Both the position numbers and the translations under genes were made by a program. A stretch of DNA of 64,000 nt from Ruania zhangjianzhongii (lineage in GTDB: Bacteria > Actinomycetota > Actinomycetes > Actinomycetales > Beutenbergiaceae), in assembly GCF_008000995.1 (NCBI RefSeq), contig NZ_CP042828.1:3896882-3960881 (forward strand), read 5' to 3'. Below, one piece after another: positions 1 to 6,985 of the stretch (position 1 is the stretch's first letter; every line of letters begins with the position of its first letter). The notes beneath the pieces were generated by a model that was given only the letters and a program-made list of their open reading frames with translations, did not search any database and had not been told where the DNA came from.

Positions 1-455
1 ATGTCGTGCTGCTGGTGGACCATCTGGTGGTCGATCCGGTGCCGCTGCGCCAGCTGCAGCGCACCGGGCAGCCGTACCTGAACGTGCTGGTCACCGAGGT
101 GGCGCTGCGGGTGGGTCCGTTGGTGCGCGCCGGGAGTGGCGCCTGCAGCACCTGTGTGGAGCACTACCGCAGTGCCGCCGATCCCCGCTGGCCCGCAGTG
201 GCGGCGCAGGCGGCGGTGCGCGGAAGCGGCCGCGTAGAACCCAGCCTCGGCTGGTGGGGTGCGGTCACTGCCGCACAACAGTTGCTCGCCCTGGTCGATG
301 GGCGTCAGGTGGCCGCCGAGTCGGCGACGGTGGAGCTGACGGCGTGGGAGGCGGTGCCCACCCGTACGGTCTGGTCACCGCACCCGGACTGCGAGTGCGT
401 CTCGAGGCGGCGAGGGCGGACGCGGCCGTCCTCACGCAGCTCCACGGCTGCGTGA
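1..455 (+). CDS. C-terminal part of a ThiF/cyclodehydratase-like protein (5' end outside window)
   Basis: The reading frame is open from the window edge (first full codon at base 3) to a TGA at 453-455, so the start is missing. The visible 150 residues contain a CSTC...EHYR segment and a late HPDCEC segment. Paired cysteines like these resemble the zinc-binding part of ThiF/TOMM leader-peptide-binding proteins that often lie beside whiB genes in actinobacteria. The nucleotide-binding domain would be upstream and cannot be checked. Its 3' end overlaps the convergent whiB7 gene by 24 bases. The family call rests on motif resemblance only; the protein could equally be an unrelated zinc protein. 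Confidence 0.5.
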   Translation, partial: VVLLVDHLVVDPVPLRQLQRTGQPYLNVLVTEVALRVGPLVRAGSGACSTCVEHYRSAADPRWPAVAAQAAVRGSGRVEPSLGWWGAVTAAQQLLALVDGRQVAAESATVELTAWEAVPTRTVWSPHPDCECVSRRRGRTRPSSRSSTAA

Positions 456-797
456 GGACGACGGCGCGTACGGGTCGTTCTTGCGGGGGCGTCCGCGGCC
501 GCGCTTGCGGGCGACTACGGCACCGTCGACGAACACCTCGCCACCCCAGACGCCCCACGGCTCTTGCCGCTCGAGGGCGCCGGACAGGCACGCGGCCTGC
601 AGCGGACAGTCGGCGCAGAGCGCCTTGGCCGCTTCGACCTCATCGCTGCGCTCAGCGAACCAGAGGTCCTGGGTGGTGGTGTCCTGACACGGCAGTGGCT
701 GGTCTGCGACGCTGACGGTGTCGGTCAGCGCCGGAAAGGTCCAGCTCGTTGCCGAGCCTCCGCGGGAAAGTTGATCAAGTACGGAGGTGTACTGCAC
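432..797 (-). CDS. whiB7: WhiB7-type iron-sulfur transcription factor
   Basis: A 121-residue WhiB-family protein. Four cysteines at 37, 61, 64 and 70 (C...CxxCxxxxxC) would bind the [4Fe-4S] cluster, GVWGG at about 82-86 is the sigma-contact turn, and RGRPRK at 101-106 is the AT-hook that separates WhiB7 from other WhiB proteins. In mycobacteria and Streptomyces WhiB7 binds the primary sigma factor and activates intrinsic antibiotic-resistance genes, including itself. The start chosen is a GTG with AGGAG six bases upstream; the open frame extends further, but only through leader sequence. It is preceded by a leader-peptide ORF and an attenuator-like hairpin, and its 3' end overlaps the convergent ThiF-like gene. 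Confidence 0.93.
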   Translation of the reverse strand: MQYTSVLDQLSRGGSATSWTFPALTDTVSVADQPLPCQDTTTQDLWFAERSDEVEAAKALCADCPLQAACLSGALERQEPWGVWGGEVFVDGAVVARKRGRGRPRKNDPYAPSSSRSRGAA

Positions 798-871
798 GAC
801 GTGCTCCTGGTGCGAGTTCTGGGTGGTCTGCCAGGGGGCCCGTGCTTCCGGAATGGGTGATACCCGGAATG

Positions 872-903
872 AAGAAAGCCACGGACCCGAGGGGTTCCGT
901 GGC
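872..903 (-). terminator. Attenuator hairpin in the whiB7 leader
   Basis: On the minus strand GCCACGGA (903-896) pairs with TCCGTGGC (885-878) around a G/C-rich loop and is followed at once by TTTCTTC. This is a textbook Rho-independent terminator lying between the leader ORF and the whiB7 start. Transcription attenuation of whiB7 by such a terminator, relieved when ribosomes stall on the upstream ORF, is established in other actinobacteria. The position here fits that model. Confidence 0.8.
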
Positions 904-927
904 TGCTGCGAAGCAGATGTGGCCTGC

Positions 928-1104
928 TTAGCGCAGTCCTGGCCCGGAACCCGGTGCGAGAGTGCCGCCGGTGGCACCGATACCGCATTCAGCGGTGGCG
1001 CCACGGAGGCCGGCGGTGCGATCGATGCGCGGGTAGGTGAACACCTGGGCATCGCGCACACGTGCGCCGGTCTTCGGCAGAATCATCGTCGCGATCATTT
1101 CCAT
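928..1104 (-). CDS. whiB7 leader peptide (uORF)
   Basis: A 58-codon ORF starting at an ATG preceded by a strong AAGGAGG eight bases upstream. It ends about 25 bases before the attenuator hairpin and 130 bases before whiB7. The peptide has no recognisable domain. A well-translated upstream ORF followed by a terminator is the arrangement by which ribosome-targeting antibiotics induce whiB7 in mycobacteria. I infer the same role, with ribosome stalling on this ORF allowing read-through. It is longer than a minimal attenuator peptide, and an in-frame GTG at 1113 also exists but would overlap the Shine-Dalgarno sequence. Confidence 0.65.
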   Translation of the reverse strand: MEMIATMILPKTGARVRDAQVFTYPRIDRTAGLRGATAECGIGATGGTLAPGSGPGLR

Positions 1105-1179
1105 GCTGTTCACCTCCTTCTATTCATCGAACCGCTGGTGCTGGCTAGGCACGGCTCGTACCGATCAGGAACGTTGACT

Positions 1180-1235
1180 ACTCTAGGGGCAGCCTCATCC
1201 GGGGCCCAAGCCTTTTTCTGAACTTTTTTGAGAAT
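1180..1235 (-). promoter_or_regulatory. Candidate whiB7 promoter with AT-rich WhiB7 box
   Basis: On the minus strand a -35-like TTGGGC (1209-1204) and a -10-like TAGAGT (1185-1180) are 18 bases apart, giving a start near 1173 and a leader of about 375 bases. Two A-tracts (1229-1224 and 1217-1213) lie directly upstream of the -35. An AT-rich patch touching the -35 is the known signature of WhiB7-activated promoters, which fits autoregulation. Confidence 0.55.
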
Positions 1236-1359
1236 TCTTGTCGGACTACCCGTTTTCCGCGTGATGCTGCGGGAAAGTCATCTCGATCTGATCGGTACTC
1301 GCCTCCGGATCGGCCCGGAAGCCCCAGGGCGCAGCCGAGATCTGCGCCACCGGCTGCGC

Positions 1360-3405
1360 TCAGTCGGCCGCTCCTGCGGGATCCTCTCCACGCACCACCG
1401 CGAGGATCTGCGCGCCGTAGGCTTCGAGCTTGGTCGGTCCGATACCGCGTAGCAGCGCGAGCTGGCGCAGCTGAGTCGGCTGGACCGCGGCGATCGCCAC
1501 CAGCGTGGAGTCGTGCAGCACGGTGAAGGCGGGTTTGTCGATCGCCTGAGCTGTAGTCGCCCGCCAGGCGCGCAGCCGCTCGAAGACCTCGGGATCGGCA
1601 TCGTTCTCGGTCAGAGCTGCGGACAGTGCGTCGGCTCGGCCGGCCCGGGACCGGCGAGACTTGGGCTTGCTCCCGCTGTCCTCGGCCGGCCAGATGCCGT
1701 CGAGGAACCGGGTGTGCCGCCGGGTCCCCCGGCCGCCGACGTTTCGGGCACGGGAGAAGGACAGGTGCAGGTGCTCCCGGGCGCGGGTGATGCCGACGTA
1801 GAGCAGCCGCCGCTCCTCGGCGACGGCCTCCTCGGTCTCCGCCATCGAGATCGGCAGCAGCCCGTCGCTGACACCCACCAGGAACACCGCATCCCATTCC
1901 AGACCCTTGGCGGCATGCAGGGAGGCGAGCGTGACGCCGTCGACGGTGGGCGCGTGCTGGGCGGACGCCCGCTCCACCAGCTCGGTCACCAGATCCACCA
2001 GCCGCGCCCCGCGGCTGGTGTGCAGATCGTCCGCCAGCTGGACCAACGCGTTCAGCGACTCCCACCGCTCCCGCACCGCACCCCGAGCCGCCGGAGGCTC
2101 GGGCGCCCAGCCGGCACCGGTGAGCACGTCCCGCACCGCATCCGGCAACGGCATCTCGCCCTGGCTCCGGGCGGCGCCGCGCAGCAGCACGATCGCGTCC
2201 TTGACCTCCTTGCGGGAGAAGAACCGTTCACCGCCACGAACCAGGTAACCGATACCGGCCTCGCTCAGCGCCTGCTCGAACGCCTCCGACTGGGCGTTGG
2301 TGCGGTAGAGCACGGCGATCTCACTGACCGGCACTCCGCTGTCGACCAGCCGTCGCGCCTTCTGGGCGACACCGGTGGCCTCGGCCTGATCGTCGTCGTA
2401 GGCGGTGAAGGTAGCCCCCGGACCGGAGGGGCGCTGCGCCTTCAGCTCCACGGTGGCCTCCGACCGGTGCCGCCCGGCTCGGGCCAGCACCGAGTTCGCC
2501 AGGGACACCACCTGCGGGGTGGACCGGTAGTCGCGCACCAGCCGGATCACCGGTGCCTCCGGGTAACTCCGGGAGAAGGTGGTCAGGTACCGGGAGGTGG
2601 CACCGGTGAAGGAGTAGATCGTCTGCGCGGCATCGCCCACGACACACAGTTCCTTGCGGTCCCCCAGCCAGAGCGAGAGCAGCCGGTGCTGCAGCGGGGA
2701 GACGTCCTGGAACTCGTCCACCACAAAGTGCCGGTACTGGCGGCGCACGGTATCGGCGACGTCACCGCGCTCAGAGAGGATGCCAACCATCAGCAGCAGC
2801 ACGTCCTCGAAGTCGATCACGTGCCGGTCGGTCTTCGCGTCCTCGTAGACCGAGAGCAGGCGAGCGATCGTGGTGGCGTCGAAGCCGGCCACCCCCTCCC
2901 GGCCGGCCCGGGCCGAGGCACGGGCGTAGTCGTCCGGGGTGACCAGAGAGACCTTCGCCCACTCCACCTCGGCAGCAAGGTCCCGGATCGCCAGCCGGTC
3001 CACGGACATCCCGAGCCGGCTGGCCGCCTCGCCGATCAGCGGTGCCTTGTGCTCCATGATCCGGGGCACGCTGCCGCCGATCGTGGTGGGCCAGAAGTAG
3101 GAGAGCTGGCGCAACGCCGCCGCGTGAAAGGTGCGCGCCTGCACCCCGGCCACGCCAAGATCCCGCAGCCGCGAGCGCATCTGTCCCGCTGCCCGGGCCG
3201 TGAACGTCACCGCCAGCACCGTGGTCGGGTTGTACACCCCGGCCGCAACGCCGTGCGCGATCCGGTACGTGACCGCCCGGGTCTTGCCGGTGCCGGCACC
3301 GGCAAGCACACACACCGGACCGGTCAGCTGCTCGGCGACAGCACGCTGGTCCTCGTCGAGAGCATCGAGGAGGGTGTCGGCATCCGGCGGGGCTGGTGTG
3401 GTCAT
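1360..3405 (-). CDS. uvrD2: UvrD2-type superfamily 1 DNA helicase with HRDC domain
   Basis: A 681-residue helicase. The N-terminal Walker A is AGAGTGKT, followed by typical SF1 motifs (a FEDVLLL segment, VVDEFQDVS as Walker B, GDAAQTIYSF, a late SLHAAKGLEWD and LLYVGITRAREHL). The C-terminal ~75 residues form an HRDC domain ending in GIGPTKLEAYG. Mycobacterial UvrD2 carries a tetracysteine zinc module between the helicase core and HRDC; here that linker (about residues 555-600) has no cysteine. The ATG at 3405 precedes the conserved N-terminus, and the frame upstream is non-conserved extension. Divergent from the mycoredoxin gene. Role: 3'-5' ATP-dependent unwinding in DNA repair. Confidence 0.92.
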   Translation of the reverse strand: MTTPAPPDADTLLDALDEDQRAVAEQLTGPVCVLAGAGTGKTRAVTYRIAHGVAAGVYNPTTVLAVTFTARAAGQMRSRLRDLGVAGVQARTFHAAALRQLSYFWPTTIGGSVPRIMEHKAPLIGEAASRLGMSVDRLAIRDLAAEVEWAKVSLVTPDDYARASARAGREGVAGFDATTIARLLSVYEDAKTDRHVIDFEDVLLLMVGILSERGDVADTVRRQYRHFVVDEFQDVSPLQHRLLSLWLGDRKELCVVGDAAQTIYSFTGATSRYLTTFSRSYPEAPVIRLVRDYRSTPQVVSLANSVLARAGRHRSEATVELKAQRPSGPGATFTAYDDDQAEATGVAQKARRLVDSGVPVSEIAVLYRTNAQSEAFEQALSEAGIGYLVRGGERFFSRKEVKDAIVLLRGAARSQGEMPLPDAVRDVLTGAGWAPEPPAARGAVRERWESLNALVQLADDLHTSRGARLVDLVTELVERASAQHAPTVDGVTLASLHAAKGLEWDAVFLVGVSDGLLPISMAETEEAVAEERRLLYVGITRAREHLHLSFSRARNVGGRGTRRHTRFLDGIWPAEDSGSKPKSRRSRAGRADALSAALTENDADPEVFERLRAWRATTAQAIDKPAFTVLHDSTLVAIAAVQPTQLRQLALLRGIGPTKLEAYGAQILAVVRGEDPAGAAD

Positions 3406-3552
3406 CGCCTCGATTCTCGCAGCCCCCGCCGACATCCCGGCCCAGGGTGTGCACAGCCGGCGCCACGGCCGGAATACCGCCTCGTCGGCAGCGGTTGACC
3501 GCAAAAGAGCAACCGACCGTGCGACCACCGACCGCACCCCACTGGAGGACTT

Positions 3553-3816
3553 GTGAGCAGCACCGCCCGACCGGAACCAGGCAGCGTCGTCATGTACAGC
3601 ACGACCTGGTGCGGCTACTGCCGCCGGCTGAAGACCCAGCTCACCGGAGCAGGTATCCCGTTCACCGAGGTGAACATCGAGGACGAGCCGGCCGCGGCTG
3701 CACTGGTGGAGCAGGTGAACGACGGCAACCAGACCGTGCCCACGCTGGTGTTCCCGGACGGCTCGGCGGCCACGAACCCGTCCTTGGCGCAGGTGACCGA
3801 ACGCCTCGGCGGCTGA
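3553..3816 (+). CDS. mrx1: Mycoredoxin (glutaredoxin-like)
   Basis: An 87-residue thioredoxin-fold protein with the WCGYC active site (Cys20, Cys23) and the conserved cis-proline segment TVPTLVF. The WCGYC motif and the position beside uvrD2 match actinobacterial mycoredoxin-1, which reduces mycothiol mixed disulfides on proteins using mycothiol as electron donor. The GTG start has GGAGGA just upstream. It is followed by a perfect 40-bp palindrome that probably ends transcription from both sides. Confidence 0.9.
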   Translation: MSSTARPEPGSVVMYSTTWCGYCRRLKTQLTGAGIPFTEVNIEDEPAAAALVEQVNDGNQTVPTLVFPDGSAATNPSLAQVTERLGG

Positions 3817-3839
3817 GCGGAGAGACCGCAACTGGTCGG

Positions 3840-3879
3840 CAGAGGGCCCTGACCACCAGCTGGTGGTCAGGGCCCTCTG
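3840..3879. terminator. Perfect 40-bp palindrome, likely bidirectional terminator
   Basis: Bases 3840-3859 are the exact reverse complement of 3860-3879, with no mismatch. The element sits between the 3' ends of two convergent genes (mycoredoxin, and the lipoprotein gene on the minus strand). There is no U-tract on either side; TGTGC repeats follow at 3879-3896. A very stable hairpin placed between convergent genes is best read as a shared transcript end. Confidence 0.6.
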
Positions 3880-3903
3880 TGCTGTGCTGTGCTGTGAGGA
3901 GTC

Positions 3904-4446
3904 TCAGGCGCTACCGAAGTTCACCGAGACGTTCTCCACCGCGTGCGAGACAGAGATCCGCACGCCTGCGACCGATCCATCCGCCAGACCGGTGATCAGC
4001 TCGGTGAGCTGGTCCGACCGCTCGTCGGCGGTCCCGGCGAGCTCGTCGGCGTACTCGGCGATCTCGGCGTGCTCGGCATAGGTGGCGGCCTCGGTCAGTG
4101 CAGCGAGAACGTCCGCGACGGAGTCCTCGGTGACCTCCACCTGGGTCAGCTCGGCGAGCTGGTCCGCACTCACCGTGAGGACGGTCCGGTAGTCGTCATC
4201 GGTGAGCACGGTGTAGGCCGGGCCCTCGGTCGCCGTGTGCCCCTCAGAGGACAGGCCGACATCGCCGGAGTCCTCACCACTCTCGTCGCCGGAGTCCTCA
4301 TTCTGCTCGGCGGAGGCGTCCTCGGCCGGAGCGGAGGCAGCCGGAGCGTCTTCCTCCGGGGCGTCCGAGGTGGCGGACCCGGCGCCACCACAACCTGCCA
4401 GGGCCAGCACTGCCATGAGTGCTCCCGCAGTCCACAACCGCTTCAC
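3904..4446 (-). CDS. Putative secreted lipoprotein of unknown function
   Basis: The 180-residue product starts with a lipoprotein signal peptide (positively charged MKRLW, hydrophobic core, lipobox LAGC with Cys19). A Ser/Ala/Glu/Asp-rich low-complexity linker of about 45 residues follows, then a C-terminal region of about 110 residues, mostly helical and acidic. No family is recognised. The GTG start is chosen because GGAGG lies seven bases upstream; an in-frame ATG ten codons earlier lacks such a site. Predicted location: lipid-anchored on the outer face of the membrane. A good promoter and an inverted repeat lie upstream. Confidence 0.8.
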   Translation of the reverse strand: MKRLWTAGALMAVLALAGCGGAGSATSDAPEEDAPAASAPAEDASAEQNEDSGDESGEDSGDVGLSSEGHTATEGPAYTVLTDDDYRTVLTVSADQLAELTQVEVTEDSVADVLAALTEAATYAEHAEIAEYADELAGTADERSDQLTELITGLADGSVAGVRISVSHAVENVSVNFGSA

Positions 4447-4483
4447 GTACGTCCTCCGATGCTCTCGAGTGGGCATGACGATG

Positions 4484-4504
4484 TTGGCCGAAAATCTCGG
4501 CCAA
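4484..4504. repeat. 8-bp inverted repeat in the 5' leader of the lipoprotein gene
   Basis: TTGGCCGA (4484-4491) and TCGGCCAA (4497-4504) are perfect inverted arms around a 5-base spacer. The element lies in the predicted untranslated leader, about 40 bases upstream of the lipoprotein start codon. It could be an operator or an mRNA hairpin; nothing distinguishes the two. Confidence 0.45.
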
Positions 4505-4536
4505 GGATGAAGCCCCCGTCGCGCCCCGATATCTGG

Positions 4537-4566
4537 ACGCTACGCGGAGCTGAGAACGGCGGTCAA
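4537..4566 (-). promoter_or_regulatory. Sigma-70-type promoter of the lipoprotein gene
   Basis: On the minus strand -35 TTGACC (4566-4561) and -10 TAGCGT (4542-4537) are separated by 18 bases. The predicted start near 4530 gives a leader of roughly 85 bases that contains the inverted repeat at 4484-4504. Confidence 0.6.
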
Positions 4567-4641
4567 ACAGTTTTCGGTGAGGCAGATCGCACTGTGATCA
4601 AGGACACCGGCACAGCTGCTCCGCCCCGGCGCGACCGGGCG

Positions 4642-5613
4642 TCATTCCGGCTGCGGGAGCGGGCGTCCGAACCACTCCTCGATCAGCGCTCGGGCCACCG
4701 AGGTCGGCCGCGGTGGGCGGATCACGCCCTCCGCCCATGCCTGGGCGATCTCCGCTCGGGCGACGAACCGGGCATCGACCACCTCGTCGCCGTCGGGCAC
4801 CGGATCGCGGTCCTGGGTACGACCGGTGAACGCGCACATCAGCGACGCGGGAAACGGCCACGGCTGGCTGGCCCCGTACTGCACTGGCCCGACCCGCACC
4901 CGGGTCTCCTCGAGCACCTCTCGGCGCACGGCCCCTTCCAGGGACTCCCCCGGTTCCACGAACCCGGCCGGCACGGAGTACTGAGTCGCCGGCCAGTGCG
5001 CGGAGCGCGCGATCAGCAGCCGGTCGTCCGGGTCGGTGATCGCCATGATCACCGCCGGATCGGTCCTGGGGAAGTGCTGTGAGCCGTCCACCGGGCACCG
5101 CCGGACCCAGCCGGCGGCCTCCACGTCGGTGACCGCACCGCACCGTGGGCAGTGGGTGTGGCCGCGGTGCCAGTTCGCCAGGGCGAGGGCCGCGGTGACC
5201 AGCCCGGCGTCGATCTCGCCGAGCAGAGCGCCGATGTCCCGCAGATTCACCGCTCGGGGTCCGCCGGTGGCCAGATCGGGCGACCCGTCCCCCGCCGGCC
5301 AGCGCTGCTCGGCCCCTTCGTCCGCACCGGCGGCCGGTTCCAGCGCCGCCAGGTAGCGCCGGCCATCGGCAACGCCCAGGTACGCCCAGAGGACCTCAGC
5401 TCCGGTCGCCGACGCCGGCGGAGTACCCTCAGCCGCCGTGGTGACCAGCGCCGGCTGCCCGGTGCGGAAGTCGGCGAGCACCTGGGTGCCGCGCACGGTG
5501 AGCACGCGGGTGGCCGGATCCGCGGCGAGGTCGTCGAGCAGCCCCTCCTCGACCCGCCGGGCGGTGTCCCGGTCCAGCCCGAGGCGGGCGAGCGGGAGTT
5601 CGTCCGAGTTCAC
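4642..5613 (-). CDS. nudC: NAD+/NADH diphosphatase (NudC family)
   Basis: A 323-residue Nudix hydrolase. A zinc-ribbon region begins with Cys155 and Cys158 and continues with Cys173. The Nudix box starts at Gly217 (GFVEPGESLEGAVRREVLEE), and SQPWPFP at about 249-255 is the NudC signature that distinguishes NAD(H) pyrophosphatases from other Nudix enzymes. These enzymes hydrolyse NAD(H) to NMN(H) and AMP and remove NAD caps from RNA. The fourth zinc cysteine is not obvious; His180 in SQHFPR may replace it. The GTG start agrees with family length. Between the lipoprotein gene and the divergent phosphotransferase gene. Confidence 0.93.
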   Translation of the reverse strand: MNSDELPLARLGLDRDTARRVEEGLLDDLAADPATRVLTVRGTQVLADFRTGQPALVTTAAEGTPPASATGAEVLWAYLGVADGRRYLAALEPAAGADEGAEQRWPAGDGSPDLATGGPRAVNLRDIGALLGEIDAGLVTAALALANWHRGHTHCPRCGAVTDVEAAGWVRRCPVDGSQHFPRTDPAVIMAITDPDDRLLIARSAHWPATQYSVPAGFVEPGESLEGAVRREVLEETRVRVGPVQYGASQPWPFPASLMCAFTGRTQDRDPVPDGDEVVDARFVARAEIAQAWAEGVIRPPRPTSVARALIEEWFGRPLPQPE

Positions 5614-5698
5614 CGGTCCACCGTAGTACCGCGACGGAGTTCGGGGCGCGCCGCGACCAGCGCCCGGGGAAGAGCCTCGGCTGGCCTACCGTGGTGCC

Positions 5699-6967
5699 GT
5701 GCCCGAGAACCAGCGCTCCCCTCTCGCCCTGGCGGCCTTGGCCACGGTGGCGATCCGTGGTCTGGACGTGGTCGCCACGCGGCCTCCGCGCAACCCCGGC
5801 GCCGACTTCGACGTGGTCGGAGTGATGGATGCGCAGCGACGGCGATGGATCGTGCGCGCACCGCGCACGGCGGCTGCCGGTGCCGCGCTGGAGGGCGAGG
5901 TCGCGCTGCTGGAGCAGCTCGGGCAGGCCGTCGACGGCGGAGCGTTGCGTTTCCAGGTCCCTCGCCCAGGTGGGTTCGCACCTCTTCCCGAAGGCGGTCG
6001 AGCCATGGTGTACCGCGAACTGGTCGGCGCGCCGATCCAGATCGGCGCGCTGCGGCAGGGGCCCGGCCTGGCTGCTCAGCTGGGCCGGGCGCTGGCATCG
6101 GTGCACGAGCTGGACCCCGCTCTGGTGGCCGACGCCGGTCTGCCGTCCTACGACGCCGAGTCCTACCGACAGCGGCGGCTGACCGAGGTGGACGAGGCCG
6201 CCCGCACCGGACACGTTCCGGCCGGTCTGCTGCGCCGGTGGGAGCATGCCCTGGAGAACGTGGCACTGTGGCGTTTCGGTGCCACCCCGGTGCACGGCGA
6301 CCTCGCGGCAGAGCACCTCCTGGTCGACGACGGTGACGTGACCGCCATCCTGGACTGGTCCGAGGCCCGGGTGGCCGATCCCGCCGATGATCTCGCCTGG
6401 CTCTATGCCGAGGCCGGAGACGAGGCGCTGGAGTCGATCCTGGAGGCCTACGCGCTCGCCCGGACGGAGTCCACCGACGACCACCTCGGCGACCGCGCTC
6501 TGCTCGCCGGTGAACTAGCGCTGGCCCGGTGGCTGATGCACGGCGTACGCACCCGGGACGGGCAGGTCATCGACGAGGCGATCGCGATGCTCGGCCAGCT
6601 GGAGGTGGACCTTGCCGGTGCGGCCCCGATCGGCCATGTGGAGCCGGTGGTCGAACCGGTGGAGCCAGTGGTCGAACCGGTGGAGCCGGTGGCCGCACCC
6701 CTCGACGACGAACTGGTCGAGGACTTCGACCCGGCGGAGGACTACGCCGACGAATCGGCCCCCGACATCCCCGCTGAGGACACCGGGCCGGACGAGATAC
6801 CGGCGGAACCGGGTGGCACCACCTTCATCGGGGACGATTCGGACACTGCGGAGCTGCGCCGTGAGGACCTTCGGGTGCCCGACTACGAGCGGCGCTCGGT
6901 ACCGCGCGGCCAGGACGACACCCCCACCACGCAGCTCCCGCCCCAGTCGCCCGCCGAGGAGGACTGA
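5699..6967 (+). CDS. Aminoglycoside/macrolide phosphotransferase-family protein with acidic tail
   Basis: A 422-residue APH/choline-kinase-fold protein. The catalytic loop at about residues 201-212 reads HGDLAAEHLL, and the metal-binding motif is DWSEA. Similar proteins are annotated macrolide 2'-phosphotransferases, but the true substrate is unknown. The usual catalytic-loop Asn is a His (HGDLAAEH instead of HGDxxxxN). The last ~100 residues form an acidic, Pro/Glu-rich tail with repeated VVEPVEP units and are probably unstructured. The GTG start lies six bases after a TACCGT -10-like element, suggesting a leaderless mRNA. Neighbourhood (whiB7, nudC) is stress-related, but a resistance role is inference. 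Confidence 0.75.
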   Translation: MPENQRSPLALAALATVAIRGLDVVATRPPRNPGADFDVVGVMDAQRRRWIVRAPRTAAAGAALEGEVALLEQLGQAVDGGALRFQVPRPGGFAPLPEGGRAMVYRELVGAPIQIGALRQGPGLAAQLGRALASVHELDPALVADAGLPSYDAESYRQRRLTEVDEAARTGHVPAGLLRRWEHALENVALWRFGATPVHGDLAAEHLLVDDGDVTAILDWSEARVADPADDLAWLYAEAGDEALESILEAYALARTESTDDHLGDRALLAGELALARWLMHGVRTRDGQVIDEAIAMLGQLEVDLAGAAPIGHVEPVVEPVEPVVEPVEPVAAPLDDELVEDFDPAEDYADESAPDIPAEDTGPDEIPAEPGGTTFIGDDSDTAELRREDLRVPDYERRSVPRGQDDTPTTQLPPQSPAEED

Positions 6968-6985
6968 GGCGACGAGCCTGCGCCG

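Noticed and set aside
1513-3498. A 661-codon plus-strand frame opposite uvrD2
   Set aside because: It is antisense to a helicase with all motifs; the product is a Gly/Arg/Pro/Gln-rich shadow with no recognisable domain, common in high-GC DNA.
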